Source of the DNA: Saccoglossus kowalevskii
Lineage: Eukaryota; Hemichordata; Enteropneusta; Harrimaniidae
DNA length: 52,060 nucleotides
Direction: 5' to 3'
NCBI RefSeq assembly: GCF_000003605.2
Contig: NW_003126887.1
Coordinates: 171,022 to 223,081, forward strand
The position numbers were made by a program, and so were the translations under genes. Positions 1-10,960 of the stretch are shown here, one piece after another (within the stretch, counting starts at the first letter, position 1; each line of letters begins with the position of its first letter). The notes under the pieces were generated by a model. That model ran no database searches. It worked only from the letters and a program-made list of their open reading frames with translations, and was not told where the DNA came from.

Positions 1-397
1 ACCGGAAATATACTGTTAAATCATTTTATTTTATTATTTAAAAAATATGTATATACATGTTGGGTTCAAAAGGTTCATCCAACAAAATACGCATATAAAA
101 GTTGAATCAGGGAAAATAGAAATATTGAACTACAAATCACAATAAACAAAAACAAAGAGCTTATCCATTATCAGAAATGGGAACCATTAACTAATTGGTT
201 AGATAATGGGTAAATTTAGATGTTATACCAGATCTTCTTCTTTTTTTCTTAGTTTTTTTTTTCTTTATTTTTCCATTATGTGATGTAATATTTTGTGTTG
301 TATGTCCATTATTGAAACAAAATAAAAATATTGTTTAAATAAAAAAATATATATATATATAAATATCACAACATAGCATACAATGTAGTCATGGTGC
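1..397. other. AT-rich non-coding stretch
   Basis: No coding signal is visible. The stretch holds poly-T and poly-A runs (about 238-275) and a short AT dinucleotide run near 345-360. Nothing here can be tied to a gene. Confidence 0.6.
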
Positions 398-494
398 TTA
401 AAGCGGGGGAGTTGTCACCTGCGCATGTGACAGATGGCCATATATAGCATGTCATTGTTTACAATCAAGCGTCGGCACCCATAGAAATTACAGT
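398..494 (-). mobile_element. Truncated TTAA-flanked MITE, reverse orientation
   Basis: The segment starts TTAAAGCGGGGGAG and continues through the CACCTGCGCATG and TCATTGTTTACA words. These match the reverse complement of the right half of the 165-bp MITEs at 4820, 10981 and 14537. The other half is missing, so this is a one-ended relic. Confidence 0.6.
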
Positions 495-2100
495 TATTTC
501 ATAATATGAGATAAATAAAAACAAAAACAAGTGTGCTATGTCATTATTGGAGATCACTGTCAAAATTCGTCGACATTACCGCTGTACTGTCTTCGTGCAT
601 ACTTTGCGATATTCTCGTGATAACCTCATATTATTGTCACCTTTTTCACCATTATTTAATTGTTTCGTTATTTTTTAATCATTATTTTTCCATTATTTCA
701 TCATTATTTCCACCATTATTGGATTATTTCGTTGCTATTGTCAAATTATCTAACCATTCTTTGATTATTTAGTCATTATTGTTACAATATCTCACCATTA
801 TTTTCATATTATTTCACCTTGATTTGATCATTATATTTATACTGTACATTTGCTACGAATGGTACTTTTAGTACGAGTGACATTTGCTTGCCATTGTTCT
901 TGATCATGCAATTATGTGACACACGTGACATTATTATCCTCATTCTTGTAATTCAGGGTTTGGGTCCACATCCCAGTATGTTGCGCGTTATTAGCCCCGT
1001 GATTCACAGTGGGGTACTACATTTTGATCGGAGAAAAGTGTGAACTATCTGTTTTTCCGTGTTTGTCATGAAAGAATCGCTGACTCGGACCTGTCTTACA
1101 TCTATTATGAACGCGTTCGAGCAGTTGGAGGGGCCATGGAACTATATACCACTGGTTTATAGTTCCATGGAGAGGCCGAGTTCACGCAGTCATGTGCGCA
1201 GGGGAAGTAGCCTAGTAAACACCTTCCTAGTCATCCTTATTCATAACATTATGGAAAGGAACGACCAGGCAATATGTCAATATGTTTTTGTCATTCGATG
1301 GAATTCTTTTTAACTGAAAAGGGAGATATATATATATACATTGCAGCTATTGCTTTATTTTCGGCATATTTCACAGATTTGCTTTTATGGGTCTGCTGAA
1401 TACGGAACACAGTAAATGGGATGTTGGTAAACCATATTTCGACGTGAACCCAGTTTACCTTTTAACAATTGTAAATCACCAGTTTTTAGATAAAAAATCT
1501 CCGTTGTTTTCGTCGAAATCAGTGGTAACAGATTGTATTTTAACATCGTGGAAATTTACTTCCGTATTGCGTTAAAACAAATGCCGAAAACTTTAGTCAG
1601 TACGACACAGCATTTTGATTTTGACATGTTAGGTCAAGGTCAAATCGTGCCGAAAAAAACCCATCATGGCAGAAATTGCGTAGTTTGTGCACGATCGAAA
1701 ACACTCCACAACAAAGATAATGATGAAGATTTTGTCTTAGATTGTTTCCCCAAAGACGCTAATTATTTCAGACATAAATTCAGGCATATGGAAAGCGTAA
1801 TAATAAGCGTAATTGTAATAAAATTTGTGTATTTTTGTAAACATGTTTGTTTCATTATTGTTAAAGTGTCGTGGAAATCAATGACTACAGAAGTCATTTC
1901 CCATTGTTTTTCTCTAAACAGACGGTATGGTGAACGAAAGATGTAATTTGAGTAATTTTTCAACCACCCCAAAAAAAAAACTCTTTGCTGAGGTGGTCGT
2001 CGTGTATAAGCCCACCTGTTACTTTTCCCGATTTCTCCCCCGGGCCTATGACCGGGGGGGGGGGTACGATATATTGACTACTAAACTTGTAGTTACATAG
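495..2100. other. Intergenic or 5' region of the methyltransferase gene
   Basis: No gene could be recognised. An open frame from the ATG at 1581 to 1946 (+) contains a Cys-x2-Cys pair but resembles nothing I know and looks like chance or a degraded element. The missing first exon of the downstream methyltransferase gene may lie here. A run of G at about 2053-2064 follows a C-rich patch and looks like part of a dispersed repeat. Confidence 0.4.
1134..1170. repeat. Perfect 13-bp inverted repeat (hairpin)
   Basis: CCATGGAACTATA at 1134-1146 is exactly complementary to TATAGTTCCATGG at 1158-1170, with an 11-nt loop. The flanking GAGGGG and AGAGGCC extend the pairing imperfectly. Confidence 0.85.
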
Positions 2101-2262
2101 ATGTCATTAACCTGTTATTCAACTTGTGATCACTATCAACAGTTAATGGATAAACTATACAGTGGACCGGGCCAGATTGCCGAATGTATGTCAAAGGTTG
2201 TCACAGACAAAACATCAAGAATTCTTGACTGTGGCGCTGGTACAGGACTTGTAGGAGAAGAG
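2101..2262 (+). CDS. METTL27: Methyltransferase exon with SAM motif I
   Basis: This exon encodes DHYQQLMDKLYSGPG and then the motif I glycine loop. It ends GAAGAG before the donor gtgagt, codon complete (phase 0). The left edge is uncertain: ATG 2101 follows ACATAG, and another AG lies just before TTAATGG at about 2143. Confidence 0.75.
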
Positions 2263-5200
2263 GTGAGTTGCTAACAAAGGAAAAAGATGCAATGTCATAT
2301 TTAGAATATCAGAGGCGGTGGCACGAAATTTTGCTTGGAGGGTCTGCTTCGGCGCGACCTTACAAGGGGAGTCCGGGAGTATGCTCCCCGGAAAAAAAAT
2401 GAAATCTTGACCGGTCCCTCTGAAACGCCATTTCCTGCATTTTGAGGGGCAAATTTTACATAGTTGGATTTAAGTGAAAAATACACAACGGGTTTTAGCT
2501 TGATTGGGGGGGGGGCATTTGTCGGGGGCCCGACCACCCGACCCCCACCTCTCCTAGAGTGACGCACCAGTGCGCCATCATCGTCGTGTACTAGGAGTCA
2601 TAGACCAGCGTGACACATTGCTGCTAAAGTTTATTGATTGTTTTAGTATAAATACCAGTTTTTAGTAAAAAATACCAGTTTTTAGTATAAATAACAATTT
2701 GGACGCTGACAGCGTTAAATTACAGTAATTTTACTATTTTTTCTATAAGATCACATTTTGAACGTGGTTCTGAGATTTTGCGATGAAATGTTTTTTTTTT
2801 CTTGCGCTTCTATTTCATTGTACGAGAAATATATGCCAACAATTATGATAGCGGTGGCGGGCCATTTTACCAACATTTTGTCAAGCGTTTTTCTCTATAA
2901 ACCCAGCTCCAGTTTTATCACGGCATAAGTAAGGAGTTTCGTTTCCTAAAAAAAAACATATCATGTCATCGACAAATGCCGAATATTTTATAACCCACTC
3001 AATACAACCTTAATAACCGAGCTTATTACGTGCAGAGAACATGAAACCCGTGATAAAGGCGTCTTTTACTGATATATATCGATCGATTGAGTTGGGAGTT
3101 TGCACAGAAGTACTATACTCATTTGTTGTGTTATTTTGACAAATTTATCGAATTGACGGTCGTTTTGTCACCTGTTATTGTGTCCATTGACGGTCGTTTT
3201 GTCACCTGTTATTGTGTCCATTGACGGTCGTTTTGTCACCTGTAATTGTGTCCATTGACGGTCGTTTTGTCACCTGTTATTGTGTCCATTGACGGTCGTT
3301 TTGTCACCTGTTATTGTGTCCATTGACGGTCGTTTTGTCACCTGTTATTGTTTCCAGAATCATTTCTCACAGAGCTTTGTACTATAATCATACATACGGT
3401 GTTACAGATTGCTTCTGACAAATTCTACAAATTTGATTATGTAACACAAAATAACAAAATCTATAGTATTATAGATTTTTTTTCTTTTTTTGTCAATTTA
3501 TCCCAATGTAGGACATAAATTTAAACTAAATTATTTTTCTAAATCACCAATGATTTTTGACATAATTACATAAATGAATAAAGTTGACATTTTGTGTTGT
3601 CTGTGTACACCCATAGTTACATCGCCATGGTTACAACAATGTGGACGGTATAGACATATCTGAAGGAAGCCTAAAGGTAGCACGTGATAAAGGCGTCTAT
3701 AATAAACTGATTTGTTCTGGATTATCCGCTGAACCGATTGATGGCGTTCAGAAAGGTATGGGGCGACATTAATAAGGAACCAGGAAAGGGGTACTGATCT
3801 ACCATGACATACGTCTAAAGGAGGACGCATGTGGTCTCACAAGCCACATATAACGAAACGTCCGCTAGTAAGCAGTATTGCCGGAATCTGTACATTGTGT
3901 TAAAGGTAGCAACAGAGGCAAAACATGTTAACAATTTACCTGTAGTTCATATATACAAAGCTTGCTATTGTTACAAGCTATACCACACCTGGATGATTCG
4001 ATCTAAGCGAATACGACAGTATGTATATGCCGTACCAATGTTTGTCTAAGGCACTATCTGACGGCCAATGTCTCTATTACGACTATTGAAAAAAAATGTT
4101 TTTATACACATTCATGAGTTGTTAAAAAAACAATATGGACGAAAACATCAATTGTTTAATATTATTGTTTGATACTCCATACTGCAGATCAAATTAGACT
4201 ATGATTTATCAAATTAAAACAAAAGAAAATTAGATGTGCTAAAAGAACAACATTTCATATCACGATAATTTAAATTATAGTCGTCTGTATTCATCGCTAA
4301 ACAACAATATTACACATTACATATTTGCGTCCATATTGCATCTTTAATTACGCCACTCGAGGAACACCAGGAAAGGAAAAACAGTTGAAGTTATCACAAT
4401 ACAGTAGTACAACATACTTACTAATACATTTCTACAACAATGTAAACTATCCCATAATATTTTTCACTTTGTTAGATTCATACGACGCGGCAGTCAGTAG
4501 TGGGTGCTTCATAGAAACTCATCTTGACGACCGAATTTTCACTGAGTTGACTAGGATTATTAAACCAGGTAACAAACATTACCGTATCAGTATTTTCATT
4601 ATCTGCAATTCAATCTCAAATTCATTGCTATCAGCACTAGATTATCTGAGATGACAACGCTGTCCCTGGGTCGTTTTTATTCCGGCTGCGAACCGGATCC
4701 TCCTTGCCAACCAACCAGTCGCTGCGCGCGCGCACTCACACCCACACAACATAGATAGGTGCGTCGGCCTATACCAAATGATACAACAAAATAATGTACG
4801 ATGTACATTCTGTGTCGTCTTAAAGCGGGAGGGTCGTCACCTGCGCACGCGCGGGAATTGAGTCCCAAGCGATGATAACAACACACGCTAAGAACACAAA
4901 GGCTCATGGGTAGGCGCTTGTTTGTGAACAATGACACGCTGTGGCCCCCTGGCGCATGCGTAGGTGACGACATTCCCGCTTTAATAATTTCAAATTTCCC
5001 GAAGACTTTCAATTCGGTCAAACAACCAAAAATAGCTACGTAATAATAAATGTTGTGGCGTTGAAATAATTTATCAATGACATTACTCAGGCAATAAATC
5101 TCCCTGGCTCCCACAACGAAGTGAATGTTAGTAACATGTTCAACCCAAACAATTCTTTATCGTCTGCACATGTTGCCCCGTGAACTCTTTCACGCGCTGT

Positions 5201-6413
5201 ATGGCATTTCATGGTTACGTCAGTTTATTTTTAGTAACATCTTGCAATCGACACAAGCGATATTCTTTGTATAATAACGATTTATTCTGTTTGAGTAGGA
5301 CTGTAGAAACATTATACAATTCTGATGACGAGGGCTCTAACGATCAATATTTCCGACGTGACTTGAAGCATGTATACGCCACCGGACGAATCGATCGATG
5401 TAAACATTTTTTTAACTGCTTCCAAGTACTGTGTAATTCAGTCACCGCACATGATTCGAAAACAAACAATTTTACATATAACGGCTTTACCCTCTGAGTT
5501 TCCTCAAATCAATACGCCCTCATCGTGCATTTTACGCATAATTCTAACAGTTAAGAATGTTCTGGATTTAAGTGAAATGTTTGATACTGACACGGTAATT
5601 TATCCTTCAGCATTGCTTGTCGCATAATTGTCCTGACATGATTTATGCATATATAATAGTTCTACATTATGGATATATGAACATTTGCGTGGTTATTCAA
5701 GCTATTTTCCCATCATATCGTATCAGTCACACTGTCAAGTGATTTATTCTTATTCGGCTGCCTGATCCGTATTTGGATTGTATGTACATTAATTATTCAT
5801 AACAGATGAAGGCCACCCATTTTTATATCCAATTCACCATACGTTTTTAGACGACAAAATAACGTATAGGGGCGACGGCAATCTCGTTCAAATCTATAAT
5901 TATGTGTGGTTGTGTGGGCATTTGAAATAACAGTACAAACATAATTGTTATCAATGGACGACTACAGATCAAAACGATAACGAGGCTTTGAATGGCGTTA
6001 AAGTCAACAATTAACGTCACTGAAGCGCCGTGTCGCTAGAGGGCGCGTTTTTGTGGAAAAGTGTAAAAAGGCGCGCATTGATCCTGTACTTTACTAAATT
6101 TGACGAGAATATGTGAGGCGATATTTGATATTGACTATTCTCACATTTCAAGCGACGGATTCGATTCGTCACTGAATTTATCTCACTGACCTTAACACCC
6201 TAAGTAGTAATTTTAATTTAATAAATATATTTATCTGCAGGTGGATTTATATGCGTGTTGGTGCATGAAAAAAACCTGGACACTGTGGAGGGGGACACCT
6301 TTAAATATTTAATCGAGAAGAAAGCTCTGGAAGTTATTGACAAATACTATGTGAAGAATTATGTTTATGGGAATATAGGTGCATACTTCTACGCCATGAA
6401 GGTTCTTTGTTGA
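2101..6413 (+). CDS. METTL27: METTL27-like SAM-dependent methyltransferase (four exons seen, 5' end missing)
   Basis: This is a class I (Rossmann-fold) S-adenosylmethionine methyltransferase of the Williams-Beuren/METTL27 type, probably cytosolic, substrate unknown. Exons at 2101-2262, 3617-3755, 4476-4568 and 6241-6413 join in phases 0, 1 and 1 with GT-AG introns and no internal stop. The first exon carries SAM motif I, ILDCGAGTGLVGEE. The second carries the acidic loop, VDGIDIS. The third carries the strand and helix region ending RIIKPG. The fourth completes the GG of KPGG, then the C-terminal sheet and a TGA stop. The Tyr-Ser-Gly-Pro stretch before motif I also fits the family. An upstream exon is probably missing, because family members have about 40 more N-terminal residues. 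ATG 2101 is a possible start, but it follows an AG and could equally mark a splice acceptor. Family identity is from recognised motifs, not a search. Confidence 0.8.
2311..2560. repeat. Dispersed repeat, copy A
   Basis: The segment begins AGAGGCGGTGGCACGAAATT and contains ACGCC-TTTTCTGCATTTT-AGGGGCAAATTT type words. They recur in the same order at 9523-9690. It lies inside an intron of the methyltransferase gene and is probably a degraded transposon fragment. Confidence 0.65.
3152..3355. repeat. 34-bp tandem repeat, six copies
   Basis: The unit starts ATTGACGGTCGTTTTGTCAC and ends CTGTTATTGTGTCC. Copies start at 3152, 3186, 3220, 3254, 3288 and 3322. They are nearly identical: one base differs in copy 3 (TGTAATTG) and one in copy 6 (TTTCC). 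Such homogeneity implies recent expansion. It lies in the intron before the 3617 exon. Confidence 0.95.
3617..3755 (+). CDS. METTL27: Methyltransferase exon 2 (acidic loop)
   Basis: The acceptor is CCCATAG and the donor is gtatgg. The exon opens in phase 0, so the join reads GEE-LHRHGYNNVDGIDIS, which matches the spacing between motif I and the acidic loop in this family. It ends with one base of a split codon (phase 1). Confidence 0.85.
4476..4568 (+). CDS. METTL27: Methyltransferase exon 3
   Basis: The acceptor is TTTGTTAG and the donor is gtaaca. Two bases complete an Asp codon from the previous exon. It encodes SYDAAVSSGCFIETHLDD and then a helix leading to RIIKPG. It ends in phase 1, and the next exon supplies the second Gly of the KPGG turn. 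Confidence 0.85.
4820..4984 (+). mobile_element. 165-bp MITE with TTAA ends
   Basis: The element begins TTAAAGCGGGAGGGTCGTCA and ends with CCCGCTTTAA. The outer roughly 30 bp are inverted repeats rich in CACCTGCGCACGCG-type sequence. It has no coding capacity. The TTAA at both borders is consistent with a TTAA target duplication, as used by piggyBac, Kolobok and ISL2EU elements. Close copies sit at 10981, 14537 and 16195. Confidence 0.85.
6241..6413 (+). CDS. METTL27: Methyltransferase terminal exon
   Basis: The acceptor is TTATCTGCAG. Two bases complete a Gly codon, then the frame runs GFICVLVHEKNLDTVEG through a Tyr-rich C-terminus to TGA at 6411-6413. The hydrophobic strand and Tyr-Phe-Tyr-Ala end fit the last beta-strands of the fold. 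Confidence 0.85.
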
Positions 6414-6674
6414 GTCACTGTGGAATCAAAACACAGGTTCGAGTTCAGAGACATTACAACCATGGACAGAATAGCGTGTCTAATGCATCTACGTTACGAG
6501 TCTGAACATGCGTGTGTTTTGTTATTTACCACCATGTTCCATCTCGATGGCAGAGCTTCTCAAATCTATGAACTTCATCTAGAATATATACATGCCACCA
6601 CAGTTGACGCAAACACAGAAAACAATGCAGCTCTGTTCGTGCGCGTGCACGTCAAGCGTTCTTACTATACACAC

Positions 6675-6680
6675 AATAAA
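6675..6680 (+). terminator. Poly(A) signal AATAAA
   Basis: This is the first canonical AATAAA after the methyltransferase stop, about 260 bp downstream. Confidence 0.55.
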
Positions 6681-7911
6681 TAGTCACGATTTTCTGCCCG
6701 GCTGTATATAATAGAGACAAATCAAAAAGCTTGTATCCAGAAGTAAATATATTTGTTGAGTAGATTTATAACATAGCAATTGTAATCACGATATATAAAC
6801 CTAACTGTCGTCACCACGTGACAATACATAACAAAGGAAATAACCTCATACCCAATCGGGTAAATCCCAAATAATGGACACCAACAATAACGACAAAGAG
6901 GGTTTCGACAAATCACAATACTGAACTGCAGGGATTTTAATATACAGCAATTACCCTAATATGGCTAAAGCTAGGTGAAGTTAGAAAAAAAGATGAATAT
7001 TCATAGTTTGTCATTGTATGCAAATGTTTTTGATAATACTGACAATGCAAAGCATTCCGAAACACCCACGACTCGTACACAAGTACTATGTTCACCTTTA
7101 TTAGGACCATGCCATAACCAAATGGTGAAATATAAAAATGATATTTCAGAAGGAAATTATTATTACCAGTGTATATACCAGTACCAGTCTTGTAAGTAAT
7201 TGATGCTAATTCTATCAAAATGTAATATTATTTCCGTGGATGTATAGTCAAGCTTAAAATGTTCGTTCTTTGATTTGTATACCAGATAAAAAGGTTTTTT
7301 TTTTGCACATTTATACTAACAGTATGATTAATCTGAAAAACGAAGAATTTATTAAGTTGTTGGGATTTTATGTTGCATTTGACTTGAATGTGTTGTGGTG
7401 GAATGATCTATTGTGTGACTGCGTGTACAATTGATATTAAAATCTAGGATCAGATGAAAATTTTGATTGGAAATTTAGAACATTTAGATTCCAAATAAAA
7501 CGTCAACTATAATCACAATATGTTTGTAAATATACACGTATTGCTTTGTAAGGCATATATTATTGTAACGTTATGAATCTTTTAGATATAGCATTATCAC
7601 TGGTTTTGCATATATATATTTAGAGAAACAATATTCTAACTTGTTTTGTGCTCATTTACTGTGATTTGTCAAGCTATTAAGATAATCCTATCTACCTGTT
7701 CTGTCCTTATTTTAAACTTGAACTGTTTCATTGCAGTATTATAGCAAACTTGCCAGTAATCACTTTAATGTTTTTTAGTCAATGTACAAAAAACGACGCC
7801 ATTTTGGGGAGTTATTAAGAACTAAGAACACCGGATTCAAATGTTCTCAATCATCTTAATGTAGGAAAAAACGGTCGTTTCATAACCGTAGACGGAATGA
7901 GAGTTATATAC

Positions 7912-7937
7912 AAATAAATAAATAAATAAATAAATAA
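7912..7937. repeat. AAAT microsatellite
   Basis: About six perfect copies of a 4-bp AAAT unit. Confidence 0.9.
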
Positions 7938-8344
7938 CATATTCATAAATAAGTTTGTGTAGATTTCCAATTTCCGACACCTTTTCTGTTTTTCTTTCCG
8001 TTCGCATTGCTACCGTGTATGTTTTCATGATTGTGAATCAATAAATGGAAAAAAATCTTCCAAAAATAAATTTACCATGTTTAACAAATCAGAGTAATAG
8101 ATTGTGAATCGATCTGATTGGTAGAAACGACCCTGTCATGTTAGAAGCATAATTTTGTGCTTGTTCAAGTTGTTCATCATAGCCCCCAACAACACAGAAG
8201 GAGTATAAAAGAAAAACGTAGCGGCATAGTCAATCCTATTGGATTCACTGTTTTCAAGTGTGTATATATAATCTATGTCATGACATTGAAACAAGTGACA
8301 CATACTGTGTTGTCGGGAATATTAGTTGACTGGTTCGCCCGTAT

Positions 8345-8434
8345 GATGCAGTGCAATATCAAGACATTGCACCAAAACCAGTGCAATATCTATATTGCAT
8401 CCGAACGAGTGAAATGTCTAAATATTGCACTGGT
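8345..8434. repeat. Imperfect inverted repeat around TGCAATAT
   Basis: AGTGCAATAT and ACCAGTGCAATATC at about 8349-8392 are answered by TAAATATTGCACTGGTG at about 8417-8434. The inner copies ATTGCACC and CCAGTGCAAT also pair. It looks like a small foldback element or one end of a MITE. Confidence 0.5.
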
Positions 8435-9522
8435 GCCCATGAGCCATTTAAATACAAAATCGCGACTCTTTTAAAAAGAGTGAACAACATTTATTTTATA
8501 ACGTGACTACATGGCACTAGGTTTTCATCTCTGTTGACATTAGTAGCTTATGAGTAGAATAATTGAGGGTTTCTTATTATCTCCAATGCTAGAATCAATG
8601 TTGAAACTTGGAACGTAGTTGAACTCGGAACAAGCCAGGTGATACATAGTTCATGGCACTTCAAGTAACACTGAGTCAATATAGTATATGACAACCATTT
8701 CAGCTCCACCGAAGTAAAACCGTAATGTCTCTAAGCCCGGAGATAAACGGACATAAGGCGACAGTCGGGTAACAGACGCATTCACAGCCTGGAGACGTCT
8801 TTATTCTTTAGTCCGATGCAACTTCATTCGTTGCCGTATGCTATATTTTACTTGTTACTTCCACAGTTGTGAACTATATTTTCAGTTAGCTTTGGGCGAG
8901 GAAGACGCGACATTGTACCTTTTAATACAGTTACTCTATTATTACTCTAGAGGGACTGTACTTTACCATTATCGGATAATAGTATCGTATGTTTTATCGA
9001 TAATATTTATATATTGTATGGGACCTCCGTTGATAAATCTAACAATTTCTATTAGATGTAATATATTAGATTTAATAGACATTACTATTCGATGGAGTGA
9101 CAAAGTTGCCGGATAAATGGATTCTATTAGATCTGACAGAGAATGTTATTGGCGCCATCTTCCAAGTCCCCCAGGGCCGATAATTTCCGATAATATCAGA
9201 TAAAATGTCGATGTTGAGTCGTCTATTGTTAAATATGCCATCGGAAGTGTGTAGATATTGAAAACACACTTTTCCAAATGTGCCATAAATCCAGTAGAAA
9301 AGGAAACTCAATAACTCAGTAGTACCATCACAGAATACGTTATCATCCGGGTATTTAGCATTTTAAAAATGTAAGATGACCGATTGAAGAGAAATACCGT
9401 GCCGCGGAGGGATTACATCGTGACATTGATAGAATATCCATAATTATTTTGCGAAACACGTACTTTGGCGCTTGTTTTAGCTATTCAAACCTTGGTGGGT
9501 GTACTTTTGATCTACAATTTAC

Positions 9523-9690
9523 CAGAGGCGACGGCACGAAATTATGCATGAGAGGGCTAGATCTGAAATCTAGACCCCCTAAAACGCCGTTTTCTGCATT
9601 CATTTTAAGGGGCAAATTTAGCTGACACAAAAGGTTTCAGCTGGATTTTCAGGGGACGCCCTTCAACATTTTTTGCGGTACCCTCGTAAT
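9523..9690. repeat. Dispersed repeat, copy B
   Basis: CAGAGGCGACGGCACGAAAT followed by CCTAAAACGCCGTTTTCTGC and AAGGGGCAAATTT shows the same word order as 2311-2560. Copy B is shorter and diverged. Confidence 0.65.
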
Positions 9691-10234
9691 AACCTCATAT
9701 TATCACTATGGCTCAGAACAAAGAGCTAAGGTATTCATTTATTTCCTTGCGCTAAACAGTTTTCTGAACTACACGCTACGTATTTTGCTGACATTCCTTC
9801 CCGTAGACTGCTGTGTTCTACTTCTAATGACAACCACCACCAACATATGCGTCCTTTTATCCATGTCCAATAAAGTGATAAATTACATACTACCAGTTGA
9901 ACGTTTTAAATCCGCAAATTAATTTCTATTGCCTTAGTCACATCTGCAAGATAAACAAATTTCACAAATAATGATAATGTACACATGTATGGCACGTATT
10001 TATATTGCCTACAGATGTTATAAAAACGTGTACTGGTAATTAGTACAACTATAAACACAACAAATACACGTATCAACATCAAATGCTAACTCTTCATAGA
10101 ACTCAGAAGTGCTTATAAAGACTTTTTGAATTGTAAAGGGTAATTTCATTTTGAAGACATTATCTGTTTATAATACATTTACAGTAAATTAATTAACCAT
10201 TACTCCAGACGTACAGCCGCAGTATAAATGTGGT

Positions 10235-10533
10235 TTAAAGCGCGGTAGTCGTCACGCTGCGCATGTGTGACACTTGTGTTGATAAACATTGATTTTTCCA
10301 GAATCCAATGCGCTCTTCTAATGGAAATCACAAGTATGAGATTTTCTCTGGGCGTGACTTGCAATAATTACCGGTGACTCTTTCGATACCTTCCAATCAC
10401 CCAAAAATAGCTGATTAAAGCTTGGTAACGTCTCAGTTTGTTTCTGCCTGCGCAACATCCAAAGTCGCCATATTTGTTTATATGAGACCCATATATCTCG
10501 CGCATGCGTGGCGCGACGACTACCACCCTTTAA
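10235..10533. mobile_element. 299-bp TTAA-flanked MITE, second subfamily
   Basis: The left end TTAAAGCGCGGTAGTCGTCA is mirrored by the right end, whose reverse complement reads TTAAAGGGTGGTAGTCGTCG. Both ends continue into GCGCATG/ACGCATGCG. The outer bases resemble the 165-bp MITEs, but the internal sequence is different and longer. No coding capacity is seen. Confidence 0.75.
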
Positions 10534-10534
10534 T
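10529..10534 (-). terminator. Possible poly(A) signal ATTAAA (- strand)
   Basis: This is the first AATAAA-like hexamer (ATTAAA) on the - strand after the stop at 10670, about 136 nt downstream. It coincides with the edge of the 10235 MITE, so the element may supply the 3' end signal. Confidence 0.35.
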
Positions 10535-10669
10535 GATACATAAATCGAAATTCATATTTTCAACTTAAATTTACATACCAAAACAGGAGGGCACATCATC
10601 ACATTTGTAACATGTTCACAATAATCAACACCAGAAATTTACATGGTTTAAATCACATATACAACTGAC

Positions 10670-10960
10670 TTACTTTTTTTCCTTCACTTTCCAGCTTTCT
10701 CCAAACTCAACAGCATCGCGTACAACAGCGCCATCCGGTGTTTGGAAGTCATTACGAGTATCACCATCAGCATTTCCCAGCAGCCCACACAGTTTGTTTT
10801 TGTAGGCAGACCCAGTGAAGGAAACACTCAAGATGTGCTTCTTGACCGTCCAATTCAGAGTAAACTTGGTATCCATGGAGATAAAGCTCAGCTTGGTTTT
10901 TTTATCTTCATGCTGAACATAGATTGCTTGTGCTGCGGTCCCATGTCCTTCGGCTTTTCC
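10670..10960 (-). CDS. Secreted protein: VWD domain, second half, and stop
   Basis: The acceptor is AATAAACAG. The frame runs GKAEGHGTAAQAIYVQ and then the VWD hallmark CGLLGNADGDTRNDF, ending FGESWKVKEKK and TAA (10670-10672). It follows the preceding exon in phase 0, reading LDVIT-GKAEGHG. The stop sits inside AAAAAAGTAAGT, a strong donor sequence, so an alternative longer isoform is possible. Confidence 0.9.
   Translation of the reverse strand, partial: GKAEGHGTAAQAIYVQHEDKKTKLSFISMDTKFTLNWTVKKHILSVSFTGSAYKNKLCGLLGNADGDTRNDFQTPDGAVVRDAVEFGESWKVKEKK

Larger units (their letters stand above)
6681..10234. other. Intergenic region between the two convergent genes
   Basis: This region separates the 3' ends of the methyltransferase (+) and the secreted protein gene (-). 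I see no exon with splice-site support on either strand. It contains a short AAAT microsatellite, an inverted TGCAATAT repeat and a dispersed repeat copy, listed separately. Confidence 0.5.

Noticed and set aside
4677-5114. 145-codon - strand open frame
   Set aside because: It runs through the 4820-4984 MITE and an intron of the methyltransferase gene on the opposite strand; no domain or splice support.
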